From the NCBI GenBank assembly GCA_030838245.1, contig JAUTXB010000203.1:1-6857 (forward strand): a DNA stretch of 6,857 bases, written 5' to 3'. The stretch's first letter is position 1. Each line of letters starts with the position of its first letter. Positions 1-6,460 of the stretch are shown here, piece by piece. Position numbers and translations under genes: made by a program. This DNA comes from Acidimicrobiaceae bacterium. GTDB taxonomy: Bacteria > Actinomycetota > Acidimicrobiia > Acidimicrobiales > RAAP-2. Under the pieces are notes generated by a model. It had not been told where the DNA came from. It did no database searches and saw only the letters and a program-made list of their open reading frames with translations.

Positions 1-2
1 CG

Positions 3-527
3 ACCTGGCGCCAGTCGTCGCTGGTGCGGCCCTATCCGTCGAGCCCGGGGCGGGTCCCTGGTGCCACCGGAGCCGGTACTTCGTTCCAACCGGACTGGGA
101 GCTCGAGGGATCACCTCGCCAGACTCCCTCGGTGTCCATCTCCGGTTACGAGATCCACCACGGTCGAACGCACGCCGGTCCCTCCTCCATCCCCTGGTTC
201 TTGATGGGGGACGGACGCGGGCCACGGACCGAGGGGATCATCGACGACAGGAACGGCGTGTGCGGATCGAGCCTGCACGGGCTGCTCGAGGGAGACGAAT
301 TCCGCGGCACCCTGCTGGGCGCGGTGGCCGAACGTCGGGGCAAGCGGTGGGCCCCGTCGGGCGTGTCGTTCGCACGGGCCAGGCAGGGACAGATCGATCA
401 GCTGGCCGATTTGTGCCAGGACAACCTCGATCTCGAGGCATTGTGGCGGCTGGTCACCGAGGGCGGCGGTACTCGTGGCGACGAGCCAGACGGTTCGGAC
501 CGGCCGCGGACGGCGACATCGCCATGA
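3..527 (+). CDS. cobQ: Cobyric acid synthase, C-terminal part (5' end outside window)
   Basis: Partial gene; the visible 174 residues are the C-terminal end of the glutamine amidotransferase domain. CobQ uses glutamine and ATP to amidate carboxylates b, d, e and g of adenosylcobyrinic acid a,c-diamide, giving adenosylcobyric acid in the cytoplasm. Visible signatures are GYEIHHGRT (bases 144-170), characteristic of CobQ, and GSSLHGLLEGDEF (264-302), whose His at 276-278 fits the catalytic His of the triad. The end, with SFARARQGQIDQLADL and LDLEALWRLV, resembles actinobacterial CobQ C-termini. The nucleophilic Cys and the N-terminal ATP-binding domain would lie upstream. A GTG at 24 is in frame but internal, since the reading frame is open to the left edge. 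The stop TGA (525-527) overlaps the cobN start in an ATGA. Oddity: the segment before GYEIHH lacks a recognisable GLGLL-type stretch usual in the family. CobB is unlikely because of the GYEIHHGR motif. Confidence 0.9.
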   Translation, partial: TWRQSSLVRPYPSSPGRVPGATGAGTSFQPDWELEGSPRQTPSVSISGYEIHHGRTHAGPSSIPWFLMGDGRGPRTEGIIDDRNGVCGSSLHGLLEGDEFRGTLLGAVAERRGKRWAPSGVSFARARQGQIDQLADLCQDNLDLEALWRLVTEGGGTRGDEPDGSDRPRTATSP

Positions 528-3500
528 TCCTCGTACTCACCAATGCCGACACCGAGATTCTCTCGCTGCGAGTCGTGGCCGAGATGTTGCCGCCGGGGTT
601 TCCTCCCTTGCGGGCCGCCAATCCCGCCCACCTCGACCGTGCTCCCGACCTCGACGGCGTCGAAGCGGTCATCGTCCGTCTGCTGGGTGGGCGCCAAGCC
701 TGGGAGCGCGAGTTCGACGACCTCCGAGCGCGCTGCCTCGACCAGAACGTGCCACTGCTGGCCTTCAGCGGCGAGGCAGTGCCGGACGCCGAGCTCGCCG
801 CCCTGTCGACCGTCCCGAGTGTGACCGTGTCCGAGGCGTTCCGCTATTTGACCCAAGGCGGTGTTGACAACCTCAGCCAGATGCTGTGCTTCGTGGCTGA
901 CACCGTACTGATGCAGGGATTCGGATTCGACCCGCCGGTCGAGGTCCCCGCCTACGGCGTGCTGCCGATCGAGGGGGCGATCCACCGACCGGATGCGCCA
1001 ACCGTCGCCGTCTTTTTCTACCGGGCCCACGTGGTGTCGGGAAACACGCGCTTCATCGACGACCTGTGTGCCGGAATCAGAGCCAAGGGTGCCAACGCCC
1101 TCCCGGTCTTTGGGTACTCGCTGCGTGCCGATGCCCCGGCCGGTGACGCGCCATCGGCTCGAGCACCGGTGGTGGAGCTGATGGCGACCCACGGCGTCGA
1201 CGCCGTCATCACCACCGTGTTGGCGGCCGGCAGTCTCGACGAGCAAGCCGAGTGCTGGGACGCCGGGGCGCTGGCCGATCTCGACGTTCCCGTCATCCAG
1301 GCCATCTGTGCCACCGTGCCCTCGCAGGCGTGGGAATCCTCACACACCGGCCTCTCGCCCATGGATGTGGCCATGGCCGTGGCCATTCCCGAATTCGACG
1401 GGCGGGTCATCACCGTCCCCTTCTCGTTCAAGGAAACGGTCGACGCCGACGATGTCCTGGGCTCGCCGGTCACTGCCTACCGGACCCGACCCGACCGGGT
1501 GGCGCGGGTGGCCGGGCTGGCTGTGCGTCTGGCCCGGTTGAAGACGACGCCCCCGGCCGAGAAGCGGATCGCCCTGGTCCTCTCGGCCTATCCCACCAAG
1601 CGGAGTCGCCTGGGCAACGCCGTCGGCCTGGACACGCCGGCATCGGTGATCGAGCTCTTGCACGCCATGCACCGTGCCGGCTTCCGGGTCGACCGCATCC
1701 CGGCCTCGGGGGACGAGCTGATGGCGGAGCTGGCCGACGCCCTGACCTACGAGCGGGACACGTTGTCACCGACCCAGTCGGCGCGCGCCGTCGGCCGCTG
1801 GTCCGGTGATGCCTACCGTTCGTGGTTCGCCGACCTCCCTGTCGACATGCGAGAGACCATGGTCGAGGCGTGGGGTCCGGCGCCGGGCGCCGTGTACGTC
1901 GAGCCATCGGGTGACGGCCAGGCAGACGTGGACCTGGTGTTCACCGGGATCGACCTGGGTGGGGTATTGGTCACCGTCCAACCGCCCCGGGGGTTCGGTG
2001 AGAACCCGATCGCCGTCTACCACTCGCCCGATCTTCCCCCCACCCATCACTACCTCGGTTTCTACCGCTGGCTCGACCTGGGCTGGGGTGCCGACGCCGT
2101 CGTCCACGTCGGGAAACACGGCACGTTGGAGTGGTTGCCGGGCAAGTCGGTCGGCATGTCGGCGTCGTGCTTTCCCGACGCGGCGCTGGGCGACCTTCCC
2201 TTCGTCTATCCCTTCGTCGTGAACGATCCCGGTGAGGGAACCCAGGCCAAGCGGCGCAGCCACGCGGTCATCATCGACCATCTGGTCCCCCCACTGACCC
2301 GGGCCGACCTGTACGACGACCTGGCCAAGCTCGAGGCGCTGCTGGACACCCACGCCCAGGTGGCCTCGCTCGACCCGTCGAAGCTGCCCGAGGTTCGCCG
2401 TCAGGTGTGGGAGGTCATGGTCGCAGCCGAGATCCACCGGGACCTGGGGCTTCACAACCCGACCGGTGCAGGAGGAGGGTCTCCGTCCGATGGGGAACAC
2501 AGCGCCCCGTCGTTTGACGACCCGGCTTTCGATGATCTGCTCTTCAGCGTCGACGGCTACCTCTGTGAGCTGAAGGACGCCCAGATCCGAGGTGGACTGC
2601 ACGTGCTCGGGATTCCTCCGATCGAGGACCCACTGGTCGATATGGTGCTGGCCATTACCCGACTTCCGCAGACCCGGGTGGGTTCGTTGCGGGCCGAGAT
2701 CGCAGGCCAGATCGGCGAGGGGGATGATCCGCACTCGTTCGATCGGATCGAAGCGGAGTGCCGCCGACGGGTGGTGGCGTGCCAACGCGTCGGTTGGCAG
2801 CTCGACGCCGTTTCGGAACGAGACGACCCGAGCGGAGCGGTTCGTTCGTCGGCCATTCTCGGGTGGGTATGTGATCGCCTGGTCCCGGCATTGGCCGCCA
2901 CCACTGGCGAGATCGATGCCGTGCTGGCCGCCCTGGATGGGCGCTTCATCGCTCCCGGCCCGAGCGGCGCCCCGTCGCGGGGCATGGCCCACGTGCTCCC
3001 CACCGGACGCAACTTCTATTCGGTCGACCCCAAGGCCATCCCGTCGCCGTTGGCCTGGCAGGTGGGCACGGCGCTGGCCGACCGCCTTGTCGATCGGCAT
3101 CTGTCCGAGGAGGGTCGGTACCCGACGACGGTTGGCCTGGTCGTCTGGGGCACGGCGGCCATGCGCACCGCCGGCGACGACGTGGCCGAGATCCTTGCCC
3201 TGATCGGTGTCCGACCACAATGGGCGACCGAGTCAGGACGGGTCGAGGGGATCGAGCTGATCCCACTGGCGGAGCTGGGTCGCCCCCGGATCGATGTGAC
3301 CGTGCGGATCTCGGGATTCTTCCGCGATGCCTTCCCCCACGTCCTGGGTTTGTTGGACGATGCTTTTGCCCTGGTGGCCGGGGCAGACGACGAACCGATC
3401 GACCAGAACCCGATTGCTCGGGCCGGGACCGGGGACCCGAGGGTCTTCGGCCCCAAACCCGGGGCTTACGGATCAGGCATCCTCACCGTGCTCGAGTCTC

Positions 3501-4204
3501 GCAACTGGCGGACCGACGATGACCTGGCCGAGGTGTACCTGGCCTGGGGCGGCTACGCCTACAGCCGCGGCCCGGGAGACGGGGTGGGGGACGCCGTGGG
3601 TTCGAGCAGGGGCTCGGGCCCGGTCGTGGGCTCGCCGGCTCCCGACGCGCTCCGCCGCCGACTGGCCGCGGTGGAGATTGCCGTCAAGAACCAGGACAAC
3701 CGCGAGCATGACATCTTCGACTCCGACGACTATCTCCAGGATCACGGGGGGATGGTGGCGGCCGTCCGTGCCCTCACCGGTGTGCAGCCCAAGGCCTGGT
3801 TCGGCGACTCCTCGGACCCCGCCCGGCCCCGGGTCCGATCACTGGGCGAGGAGGCGGCCCGCGTCGTTCGCAGCCGGGTGGTGAACCCGAAGTGGCTCAC
3901 AGCCATGCAGCGTCACGGGTACAAGGGGGCCTTCGAGATGGCTGCCACCGTGGACTACCTGTTCGGGTACGACGCCACCGCCGGGGTGGTCGAGGACTGG
4001 ATGTACGAGAAGGTGACCGAGGCCTACGTCGGCGATCCAGGTATGCGGAAATTCTTCGAGGAGTCCAACCCCTGGGCGCTCCGATCCATTGCCGAGCGCC
4101 TGTTGGAAGCGGACGAGCGCGGTCTCTGGGACGCGTCGAACGAGGCCCGGGGCACGCTTCGTGCCGCCGTGCTCGAGGCGGAAGGTTGGGAGGAGTCCCG
4201 ATGA
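524..4204 (+). CDS. cobN: Cobaltochelatase large subunit CobN
   Basis: 1226 residues, normal for CobN. It is the porphyrin-binding, BchH/ChlH-like subunit that holds hydrogenobyrinic acid a,c-diamide and cobalt while an ATPase partner drives insertion in the aerobic B12 pathway. Family blocks in order: the N-terminus MILVLTNADTEIL; HHYLGFYRWLD (508-518); HVGKHGTLEWLPGK (528-541) with H528, H532 and E536 as candidate metal or substrate ligands; NDPGEGTQAKRR (567-578); PTGRNFYSVDP (826-836); WGTAAMRTAGDD (875-886); RISGFFRDAFPHV (928-940); REHDIFDSDDY (1060-1070); HGYKGAFEM (1131-1139). The frame is open upstream to 260, but the ATG at 524 is chosen because it gives the family N-terminus and overlaps the cobQ stop as ATGA; no strong Shine-Dalgarno is seen, so coupling from cobQ is likely. 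Two Gly/Ser-rich stretches (about 645-662 and 1015-1041) look like lineage insertions. BchH of a magnesium chelatase is the alternative, made unlikely by cobQ next door. Confidence 0.95.
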   Translation: MILVLTNADTEILSLRVVAEMLPPGFPPLRAANPAHLDRAPDLDGVEAVIVRLLGGRQAWEREFDDLRARCLDQNVPLLAFSGEAVPDAELAALSTVPSVTVSEAFRYLTQGGVDNLSQMLCFVADTVLMQGFGFDPPVEVPAYGVLPIEGAIHRPDAPTVAVFFYRAHVVSGNTRFIDDLCAGIRAKGANALPVFGYSLRADAPAGDAPSARAPVVELMATHGVDAVITTVLAAGSLDEQAECWDAGALADLDVPVIQAICATVPSQAWESSHTGLSPMDVAMAVAIPEFDGRVITVPFSFKETVDADDVLGSPVTAYRTRPDRVARVAGLAVRLARLKTTPPAEKRIALVLSAYPTKRSRLGNAVGLDTPASVIELLHAMHRAGFRVDRIPASGDELMAELADALTYERDTLSPTQSARAVGRWSGDAYRSWFADLPVDMRETMVEAWGPAPGAVYVEPSGDGQADVDLVFTGIDLGGVLVTVQPPRGFGENPIAVYHSPDLPPTHHYLGFYRWLDLGWGADAVVHVGKHGTLEWLPGKSVGMSASCFPDAALGDLPFVYPFVVNDPGEGTQAKRRSHAVIIDHLVPPLTRADLYDDLAKLEALLDTHAQVASLDPSKLPEVRRQVWEVMVAAEIHRDLGLHNPTGAGGGSPSDGEHSAPSFDDPAFDDLLFSVDGYLCELKDAQIRGGLHVLGIPPIEDPLVDMVLAITRLPQTRVGSLRAEIAGQIGEGDDPHSFDRIEAECRRRVVACQRVGWQLDAVSERDDPSGAVRSSAILGWVCDRLVPALAATTGEIDAVLAALDGRFIAPGPSGAPSRGMAHVLPTGRNFYSVDPKAIPSPLAWQVGTALADRLVDRHLSEEGRYPTTVGLVVWGTAAMRTAGDDVAEILALIGVRPQWATESGRVEGIELIPLAELGRPRIDVTVRISGFFRDAFPHVLGLLDDAFALVAGADDEPIDQNPIARAGTGDPRVFGPKPGAYGSGILTVLESRNWRTDDDLAEVYLAWGGYAYSRGPGDGVGDAVGSSRGSGPVVGSPAPDALRRRLAAVEIAVKNQDNREHDIFDSDDYLQDHGGMVAAVRALTGVQPKAWFGDSSDPARPRVRSLGEEAARVVRSRVVNPKWLTAMQRHGYKGAFEMAATVDYLFGYDATAGVVEDWMYEKVTEAYVGDPGMRKFFEESNPWALRSIAERLLEADERGLWDASNEARGTLRAAVLEAEGWEESR
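4188..4195 (+). promoter_or_regulatory. Ribosome binding site inside the end of cobN
   Basis: GGGAGGAG, a strong Shine-Dalgarno match, lies within the last cobN codons, five bases before the ATG at 4201. It decides the start of the AAA+/vWA gene, whose frame is open much further upstream (to 3892) inside cobN. With the ATGA overlap it implies that this subunit is translated both by coupling and by direct ribosome entry. The cobN start at 524 has no comparable site. Confidence 0.8.
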
Positions 4205-6156
4205 CCGAACCGGCAGGCCACGAGCCATCCAGGCGATCCTTCCCGTTCAGCGCGGTGGTGGGCCACGAGGAGCTCCGGATGGCCCTAGTGCTGTGCGCGG
4301 TGGACCCGGCGATCGGGGGCGTGCTTCTCCGAGGTCAAAAGGGGAGTGCCAAGACGACGCTGGCCAGAGGTCTGGCCACCTTGCTCCCCGGGGACGCACC
4401 GTTCGTAGACCTCCCCGTCGGCGCGTCCGAGGACCGTCTGGTGGGCTCCATCGACCTTCGGGCCGCGCTGACCGGTGGTGAGCGACGCTTCGCGGCAGGA
4501 CTCCTGCAGGCCGCCCACGGAGGGGTCCTCTACGTGGACGAGGTCAACCTCCTTCCCGATCATCTCGTCGACGTCCTACTCGACGTGGCCTCCAGCGGTG
4601 TCAACCGTGTCGAGCGCGAGGGGGTATCGCACAGTCACCCCAGTCGGTTCGTCCTCGTGGGCTCGATGAACCCCGAAGAGGGCGAGCTTCGTCCCCAGCT
4701 GCTCGATCGGTTCGGCCTGTCCGTCGACGTCATCGCCAGCATCGATCCGGACGAGCGCAGCGAGGCGGTGCAACGACGCCTGGCCTTCGACGTCGACCCG
4801 CACGGATTCACAGCCATGTGGCACGACGCCGAGGAAGCTCTCCGGAGCCGATTGGATCAAGCCCGTCCCGCGGCGTTGTCGCCCGACCTGATCCTTCGCG
4901 TCTCCACGCTCTGTGCCAACGCCGGGGCCGAGGGGCTTCGCGCCGATCTGGTCATCTGCCGGGCGGCCGCGGCTCTGGCCGGTTGGGAGGGTCGCCCGGA
5001 TGTGTCGGAGGCGGACGTGCGGCGGGTCGCCGACCTCGCCCTGGCCCATCGCCGGCGCCGCTCCCCGTTCGAGGCGCCGGGCATGGCGGCCGACGAGCTC
5101 GAGTCGCTTCTCGACGACGCATTCTCCAGTGATGAGCCCGGAGGACTCGACGATCGTGACGGCGGCGGCGCCAGCGGCGCTCCCACCGACCCACCCAGCG
5201 GGGGCAGCCCTACCGAGGACCGTCCGAACGGCCAAGGCCTCAGTGGCGAGAGTGGCGAGAGTGGCGACGACGACGGTCTGGGACGCGAGCAGGTGATCGC
5301 ACCGGGACCGGCGCCCAGCCGGGTTCGTCGGATGGAGGCTCGCGCTGGCGCGGATGCGTCCCTGACGTCGGGCTCGCAAGCCTCCGGGCGGCGCACGGTG
5401 ACCTTCGGGGACCGGGGGAGGCTGGTGTCCGACCGGGTTCCCGAGCTTGGTCGGCCGCTGGGATCGGTGGCCGTAACGGCCACTGTCGCTGCTGCCGCCA
5501 CTCGGCAAGGTGGTGGGACCACCTTGGCCATCGAGGATGGGGACCTGCGGGAGGCGGTGCGCCAGGAACGAACGGCCAACCTGGTGGTCCTGGCGGTGGA
5601 TGCATCTGGATCCATGGGCGCCAACGGTCGCATGGCCGCAGCAAAGGGAGCCGTACTCGCACTGCTCACGGATGCCTACCAGCGGCGGGACCGGGTGGCG
5701 CTGGTGACGTTTCGAGGCGATAGCGCCGAGATAGCCCTCCGGCCGACCGGAAGTACCGAGGTGGCCCAGGCCCGTCTGAGCGAGCTCCCCACCGGCGGCC
5801 GCACCCCGTTGGCTGCGGGGATCGAGACCGCACTCGGTCTCGTCCGCACGGCGACGCACGGCGCGTACCGGCCTTTGTTGGTAGTGGTATCGGACGGACG
5901 GGCCACTGCCGCCACGGGAGACGTGGACCCCGTCCGGGCCTCACTGCAAGCCGCCGAGGCCGTCCGTCGCCAGGGCGTGAGCGCCGTCGTGGTCGATGCC
6001 GAGGGGGCCATGGTGTCCAACGGAGCGCCGGCTGGCATTCGATTGGGCCTGGCCCGACCGTTGGCCGAGGCCATGGGGGCGCGGTATCTCACCGTTGACG
6101 ATCTGTCGGCGGAGACAGTTGTCGACGCCGTGCGTGCTGTGTTACCCACCAGCTGA
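4201..6156 (+). CDS. Fused ChlI-ChlD type AAA+/vWA ATPase, probable cobaltochelatase motor subunit
   Basis: 651 residues. This is the probable ATPase partner of CobN, replacing the separate CobS and CobT proteins of Pseudomonas-type cobaltochelatase. The AAA+ domain (about 14-295) has Walker A GQKGSAKT (45-52, with the Ala-Lys-Thr ending I recall for this subfamily), Walker B LYVDEVN (110-116), sensor-1 Asn157 in GSMNP, and an LLDRFG motif (167-172) with a likely arginine finger. A flexible acidic, Gly/Pro/Ser-rich linker follows (about 305-372). The C-terminal vWA domain (about 455-651) keeps a complete MIDAS: DASGS (467-471), Thr535 in GGRTPL, and Asp565 in VSDGRA; an RGD (505-507) matches the integrin-like motif of ChlD proteins. 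Start chosen from the Shine-Dalgarno at 4188 and the ATGA overlap with cobN. Often annotated as magnesium chelatase or putative cobaltochelatase; the neighbours favour cobalt. Last gene of the apparent operon. Confidence 0.92.
   Translation: MTEPAGHEPSRRSFPFSAVVGHEELRMALVLCAVDPAIGGVLLRGQKGSAKTTLARGLATLLPGDAPFVDLPVGASEDRLVGSIDLRAALTGGERRFAAGLLQAAHGGVLYVDEVNLLPDHLVDVLLDVASSGVNRVEREGVSHSHPSRFVLVGSMNPEEGELRPQLLDRFGLSVDVIASIDPDERSEAVQRRLAFDVDPHGFTAMWHDAEEALRSRLDQARPAALSPDLILRVSTLCANAGAEGLRADLVICRAAAALAGWEGRPDVSEADVRRVADLALAHRRRRSPFEAPGMAADELESLLDDAFSSDEPGGLDDRDGGGASGAPTDPPSGGSPTEDRPNGQGLSGESGESGDDDGLGREQVIAPGPAPSRVRRMEARAGADASLTSGSQASGRRTVTFGDRGRLVSDRVPELGRPLGSVAVTATVAAAATRQGGGTTLAIEDGDLREAVRQERTANLVVLAVDASGSMGANGRMAAAKGAVLALLTDAYQRRDRVALVTFRGDSAEIALRPTGSTEVAQARLSELPTGGRTPLAAGIETALGLVRTATHGAYRPLLVVVSDGRATAATGDVDPVRASLQAAEAVRRQGVSAVVVDAEGAMVSNGAPAGIRLGLARPLAEAMGARYLTVDDLSAETVVDAVRAVLPTS
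5242..5268 (+). repeat. Three tandem 9-base units in the ATPase linker
   Basis: Three units, AGTGGCGAG, AGTGGCGAG and AGTGGCGAC, encode Ser-Gly-Glu, Ser-Gly-Glu, Ser-Gly-Asp (residues 348-356), followed by two more Asp. The repeat keeps the reading frame and sits in the low-complexity hinge between the AAA+ and vWA domains, so it could vary in copy number between strains without breaking the protein. Confidence 0.85.
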
Positions 6157-6249
6157 GTGTTGGTGCGGCGAGCGGGCCGGAACGCCCCGGGTTGCCAGCG
6201 AGGGAGTTGCCGCATTGTCGAGATTGCCGACGCAGGGCGACAAGAGTCG

Positions 6250-6274
6250 AAGTCTCGAGCCAGGGCTCGGACTT
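6250..6274 (+). terminator. Possible terminator hairpin after the ATPase gene
   Basis: AAGTC-T-CGAGC pairs with GCTCG-GACTT around a four-base CAGG loop: ten base pairs with one bulged T. It starts 94 bases after the ATPase stop codon. There is no run of T after it, only TTTCGGG, so it is not a canonical intrinsic terminator; high-GC actinobacteria often lack the T-run, so a terminator or 3'-end stabilising role is plausible but unproven. Confidence 0.35.
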
Positions 6275-6299
6275 TCGGGCCGACCAATTTCCGGATCTT

Positions 6300-6315
6300 T
6301 CCGCGCTAGGGCGAA
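6300..6315 (+). repeat. Copy 1 of a 16-base repeat (direct)
   Basis: TCCGCGCTAGGGCGAA matches copy 2 (6324-6339) at 14 of 16 positions and the inverted copy 3 at 13 of 16. Starts of copies 1 and 2 are 24 bases apart. It could pair with copy 3 as two six-base-pair blocks separated by an internal loop, in competition with copy 2. Confidence 0.7.
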
Positions 6316-6323
6316 TTGCCCGC

Positions 6324-6365
6324 TCCGCGTTTGGGCGAAAGGTGGTCCATTCGCCGAAACGCGGA
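6324..6365. repeat. Inverted repeat, copies 2 and 3 of the 16-base motif (strong hairpin)
   Basis: Left arm TCCGCGTTTGGGCGAA (6324-6339), a ten-base loop (6340-6349) and right arm TTCGCCGAAACGCGGA (6350-6365). The arms are complementary at 15 of 16 positions, with a single G-G mismatch, giving nine plus six base pairs. Possible roles are a terminator (again without a T-run on either side), a dimeric regulator site, or a structured RNA. It lies 168 bases after the ATPase stop and ends 95 bases before the DUF3097 start. Confidence 0.8.
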
Positions 6366-6380
6366 CGGATTGAAAAAGAA

Positions 6381-6409
6381 CAATGCAGGTGCCGACAGCC
6401 CAATGCAGG
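6381..6409 (+). repeat. Nine-base direct repeat at 20-base spacing
   Basis: CAATGCAGG occurs at 6381-6389 and again at 6401-6409, a 20-base period, or about two helical turns, so both copies would face the same side of the DNA. It lies 51 bases before the DUF3097 start, where an operator could act. Chance or a small duplication is also possible. Confidence 0.5.
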
Positions 6410-6447
6410 GCGAGCCCAGCATCCAAAGATGGTGAGGTCAGGCGGAG

Positions 6448-6453
6448 TACCCT
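6448..6453 (+). promoter_or_regulatory. Possible -10 box of a leaderless DUF3097 transcript
   Basis: TACCCT fits the actinobacterial TANNNT -10 pattern and ends seven bases before the ATG at 6461, the spacing expected if transcription begins at the start codon. No clear -35 is seen about 17 bases upstream. Against it, GGAG at 6444-6447 could instead serve as a distant Shine-Dalgarno (13 bases from the ATG). Confidence 0.3.
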
Positions 6454-6460
6454 CCTGGCG

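Larger units (their letters stand above)
6157..6460. other. 304-base non-coding gap after the cobalamin operon
   Basis: No open frame here looks like a real protein on either strand; the longest minus-strand frame overlaps both flanking genes and has an unnatural composition. The gap holds a bulged hairpin (6250-6274), three copies of a 16-base motif of which two form a strong hairpin (6300-6365), a 9-base direct repeat (6381-6409) and a possible promoter for the next gene. Its middle has AT-rich patches (for example 6285-6300 and 6369-6383) that stand out from the GC-rich genes. No B12-box, tRNA or insertion-sequence end was recognised. Confidence 0.7.

Noticed and set aside
260..523. 88-codon upstream extension of the cobN reading frame
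   Set aside because: It overlaps the well-supported cobQ C-terminus in another frame, is Arg/Gly-rich like an out-of-frame GC-rich reading, and the family N-terminus begins at 524.
398..1246. Minus-strand open frame (282 codons) across the cobQ-cobN junction
   Set aside because: Spans two real genes on the other strand and has no family signature.
1766..3220. Long minus-strand open frame (484 codons) opposite cobN
   Set aside because: Shadow frame caused by high GC; it lies wholly opposite conserved CobN coding sequence and shows no recognisable domain.
4576..5859. Long minus-strand open frame (427 codons) opposite the ATPase gene
   Set aside because: Opposite conserved AAA+ and vWA motifs; its composition is that of a shadow frame.
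5479..5908. GCCACTG, the B12-box core of cobalamin riboswitches, at 5479-5485 and 5902-5908
   Set aside because: Both are inside the vWA coding region with no other riboswitch elements nearby and no gene start downstream at a suitable distance.
6173..6189. Small CGGG/CCCG hairpin just after the ATPase stop codon
   Set aside because: Only four clean pairs with a mismatched top; expected by chance in GC-rich sequence.
6370..6375. TTGAAA as a -35 box
   Set aside because: No TANNNT -10 at 16-18 bases downstream.
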